Shown here: piece after piece, positions 5,395 through 6,634 of the stretch
Layout of the letters: every line of letters begins with the position of its first letter
How positions within the stretch are numbered: position 1 is the first letter of the stretch
Assembly: GCA_030669465.1 (NCBI GenBank)
Contig: DAOVDN010000059.1
Location: 1-6,634, forward strand
DNA length: 6,634 bases
Reading direction: 5' to 3'
From: Desulfobacterales bacterium
GTDB lineage: Bacteria > Desulfobacterota > Desulfobacteria > Desulfobacterales > ETH-SRB1
Position numbers and translations under genes: made by a program
Notes under the pieces: model-generated
What the model was told of the DNA's origin: nothing
The model's input: only the letters and a program-made list of their open reading frames with translations
Database searches by the model: none

Positions 5395-6634
5395 GTTTTA
5401 TCTTCAAATTCCTGCAGGCGAAATGTTTTTGCATAGTATCTACCATATTTCATCAATTCCGCATGAGTGCCTGATTCCACAATACGACCACTGTCAAGCA
5501 CAATAATCTGATCAGCAAATCTAACTGCGGAAAGCCGGTGTGAGACAATAATGATCGTTCTGTATCCGGCCATGGACATAATGGTCTTTATGATGGCTTG
5601 CTCTGTTTCAATATCTACCTGGCTGACCGGATCATCAAGAATCAAGATTGGTGCATCATGAAGCAGGGAGCGGGCGAGGGAGATGCGCTGTTTCTGCCCG
5701 CCGGAAAGGACAACCCCTTTTTCTCCGACTATGGTCTCAAAACCTTGCGAAAAGGATTTTATGGTATCGTGCAGAGATGCTCCTTTAACCGCCTTTATCA
5801 ATTCCCGATCTTCTATTTTTTTGTTACCGAATGTTATGTTTTGCCGGATTGTACCGGCAAATAGAAAAGGTTCCTGGGGCATAAAGGAGATTTGTGACCT
5901 GAGATCACGAACCTGCATACCGGATATATCTATACCGTTTAATAGAATACGGCCCTGTGACACATTAAAGAGTCTTGGCATAAGGCTTAAAAGGGTTGTT
6001 TTGCCGCTTCCCGGAGGACCTGCAATGCCCAGGGTTTTACCCTGTTCCAGTTTAATATTAATTCCGGAAAGGACCGGCTGGGTGCTCTGTTTATAAGAAA
6101 ATGTAACATTTTCAAAAACAATGTATTCCTTGATCTGTCTACCGGAAGATTTATCCTCTTTGCCTGAAATTTCCGGATAGCCGCTATCTATATCCGATCT
6201 GGTCTGCAAGATACTGTTGATCCTGTCTAATGATGCACTGCCCCGCTGGATAAGGTTTGTGACCCACCCCATGGCCATCATAGGCCAGGTAAGGAGCCCA
6301 AGATAACTTATGAATGCTACAAAATCTCCCGGCGTGATAGTTGCGATGATGGTTTGCCGTCCCCCAAGATAGAGCACTATCGCAAGGCTCAGATTTGAAA
6401 AAAGCAGCATCATCGGAAAAAAAGACCCGGTAATTCTTACAAGTCCGAGATTCTTGTTGATATAATCTTTTGATATTGCATCTACTCTGGATACCTCTTC
6501 TTTTTCCATGTTATATGCTTTTATTATTCGTATACCGGCAAACCGCTCTCTAATCACCTCTGTTAAATCCGAAAATGAGCCCTGAACTTCCATGTACCGG
6601 CGGTGCATCTTTTTACTGAAAAAACGTGTGCAAA
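5391..6634 (-). CDS. ABC exporter half with degenerate catalytic site (BmrC/YheI-like), partial
   Basis: This is the C-terminal 413 residues of an ABC exporter half; the frame stays open through the right edge (CTRFFSKK before the first visible Met), so about 170 N-terminal residues with TM1 to TM3 are missing. Numbering from the Met at 6608: a cytoplasmic helix region with ERFAGIRIIKAYN (21-33), TM5 near 63-83 and TM6 near 91-116, then the ATPase. Motifs are Walker A GPPGSGKT (197-204), Q-loop Q245, canonical LSGGQ (301-305), Walker B D325 followed by D326 where the catalytic Glu is expected, and switch H357. The Asp substitution is the hallmark of the degenerate-site subunit in BmrCD and TM287/288-type heterodimers. 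It is the first gene of the pair; its partner is downstream on the same strand. Its stop codon lies within a dispersed repeat. Confidence 0.9.
   Translation of the reverse strand, partial: CTRFFSKKMHRRYMEVQGSFSDLTEVIRERFAGIRIIKAYNMEKEEVSRVDAISKDYINKNLGLVRITGSFFPMMLLFSNLSLAIVLYLGGRQTIIATITPGDFVAFISYLGLLTWPMMAMGWVTNLIQRGSASLDRINSILQTRSDIDSGYPEISGKEDKSSGRQIKEYIVFENVTFSYKQSTQPVLSGINIKLEQGKTLGIAGPPGSGKTTLLSLMPRLFNVSQGRILLNGIDISGMQVRDLRSQISFMPQEPFLFAGTIRQNITFGNKKIEDRELIKAVKGASLHDTIKSFSQGFETIVGEKGVVLSGGQKQRISLARSLLHDAPILILDDPVSQVDIETEQAIIKTIMSMAGYRTIIIVSHRLSAVRFADQIIVLDSGRIVESGTHAELMKYGRYYAKTFRLQEFEDKT

Noticed and set aside
5683..6096. Plus-strand frame of 137 codons
   Set aside because: It is antisense to the ATPase domain of the partial exporter half, which shows all ABC motifs in the other strand.

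Overview
The window carries four protein-coding loci in moderately AT-rich DNA: the 3' end of priA (1-606, +), a complete TolC-family outer membrane efflux gene (1706-3034, +), a complete ABC exporter half (3057-5063, -) and a second ABC exporter half that runs off the right edge (5391-6634, -). The proteins are diderm-type (a TolC channel). The intergenic DNA is full of short degenerate repeat families, of a kind I associate with Desulfobacterota (Desulfobacterales-like) genomes. That placement is an inference from style; there is no rRNA or other marker here.

Layout. priA ends at 606. From 607 to 1705 I see no convincing gene. The stretch is a patchwork of mobile-looking repeats: a ~320 bp imperfect palindrome (611-928), a small hairpin (996-1024), an 8-bp tandem repeat (1031-1058), a ~200 bp imperfect palindrome with a GC-rich two-hairpin core (about 1090-1271), a 'gtcgagtggt'-type repeat patch (1341-1396), and a segment bounded by 16-bp perfect inverted repeats (1477-1689). 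The last of these ends five bases before the tolC ribosome binding site. tolC then converges with the ABC genes, with only 22 bases between the two stop codons.

The two ABC genes look like the two halves of one heterodimeric type IV (ABCB-like) exporter resembling Bacillus BmrC/BmrD and Thermotoga TM287/288. The upstream partner has Asp in place of the catalytic Glu after Walker B but a canonical LSGGQ. The downstream partner has the catalytic Glu, a deviant SSGER signature and a ~70-residue insertion between TM1 and TM2, as described for BmrD. The two motif sets complement each other to give one canonical and one degenerate ATP site. Export of a hydrophobic substrate or drug is the likely role; the substrate cannot be read from sequence. 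The TolC protein could be an outer-membrane exit, but no periplasmic adaptor is visible, so that link is only positional.

The two exporter halves are separated by a 327-bp insertion-like spacer instead of being tightly coupled. It holds a perfect 51-bp direct repeat with a 172-bp period, about 37-bp imperfect inverted ends, and the apparent C-terminal remnant of a four-helix-bundle (S23/IVS-type) protein. Repeat copies abut or overlap the stop codon of one exporter gene and lie just upstream of the start of the other. I did not find an obviously new defence or enzymatic system. The most unusual content is the layered repeat structure and its intrusion into an exporter operon.
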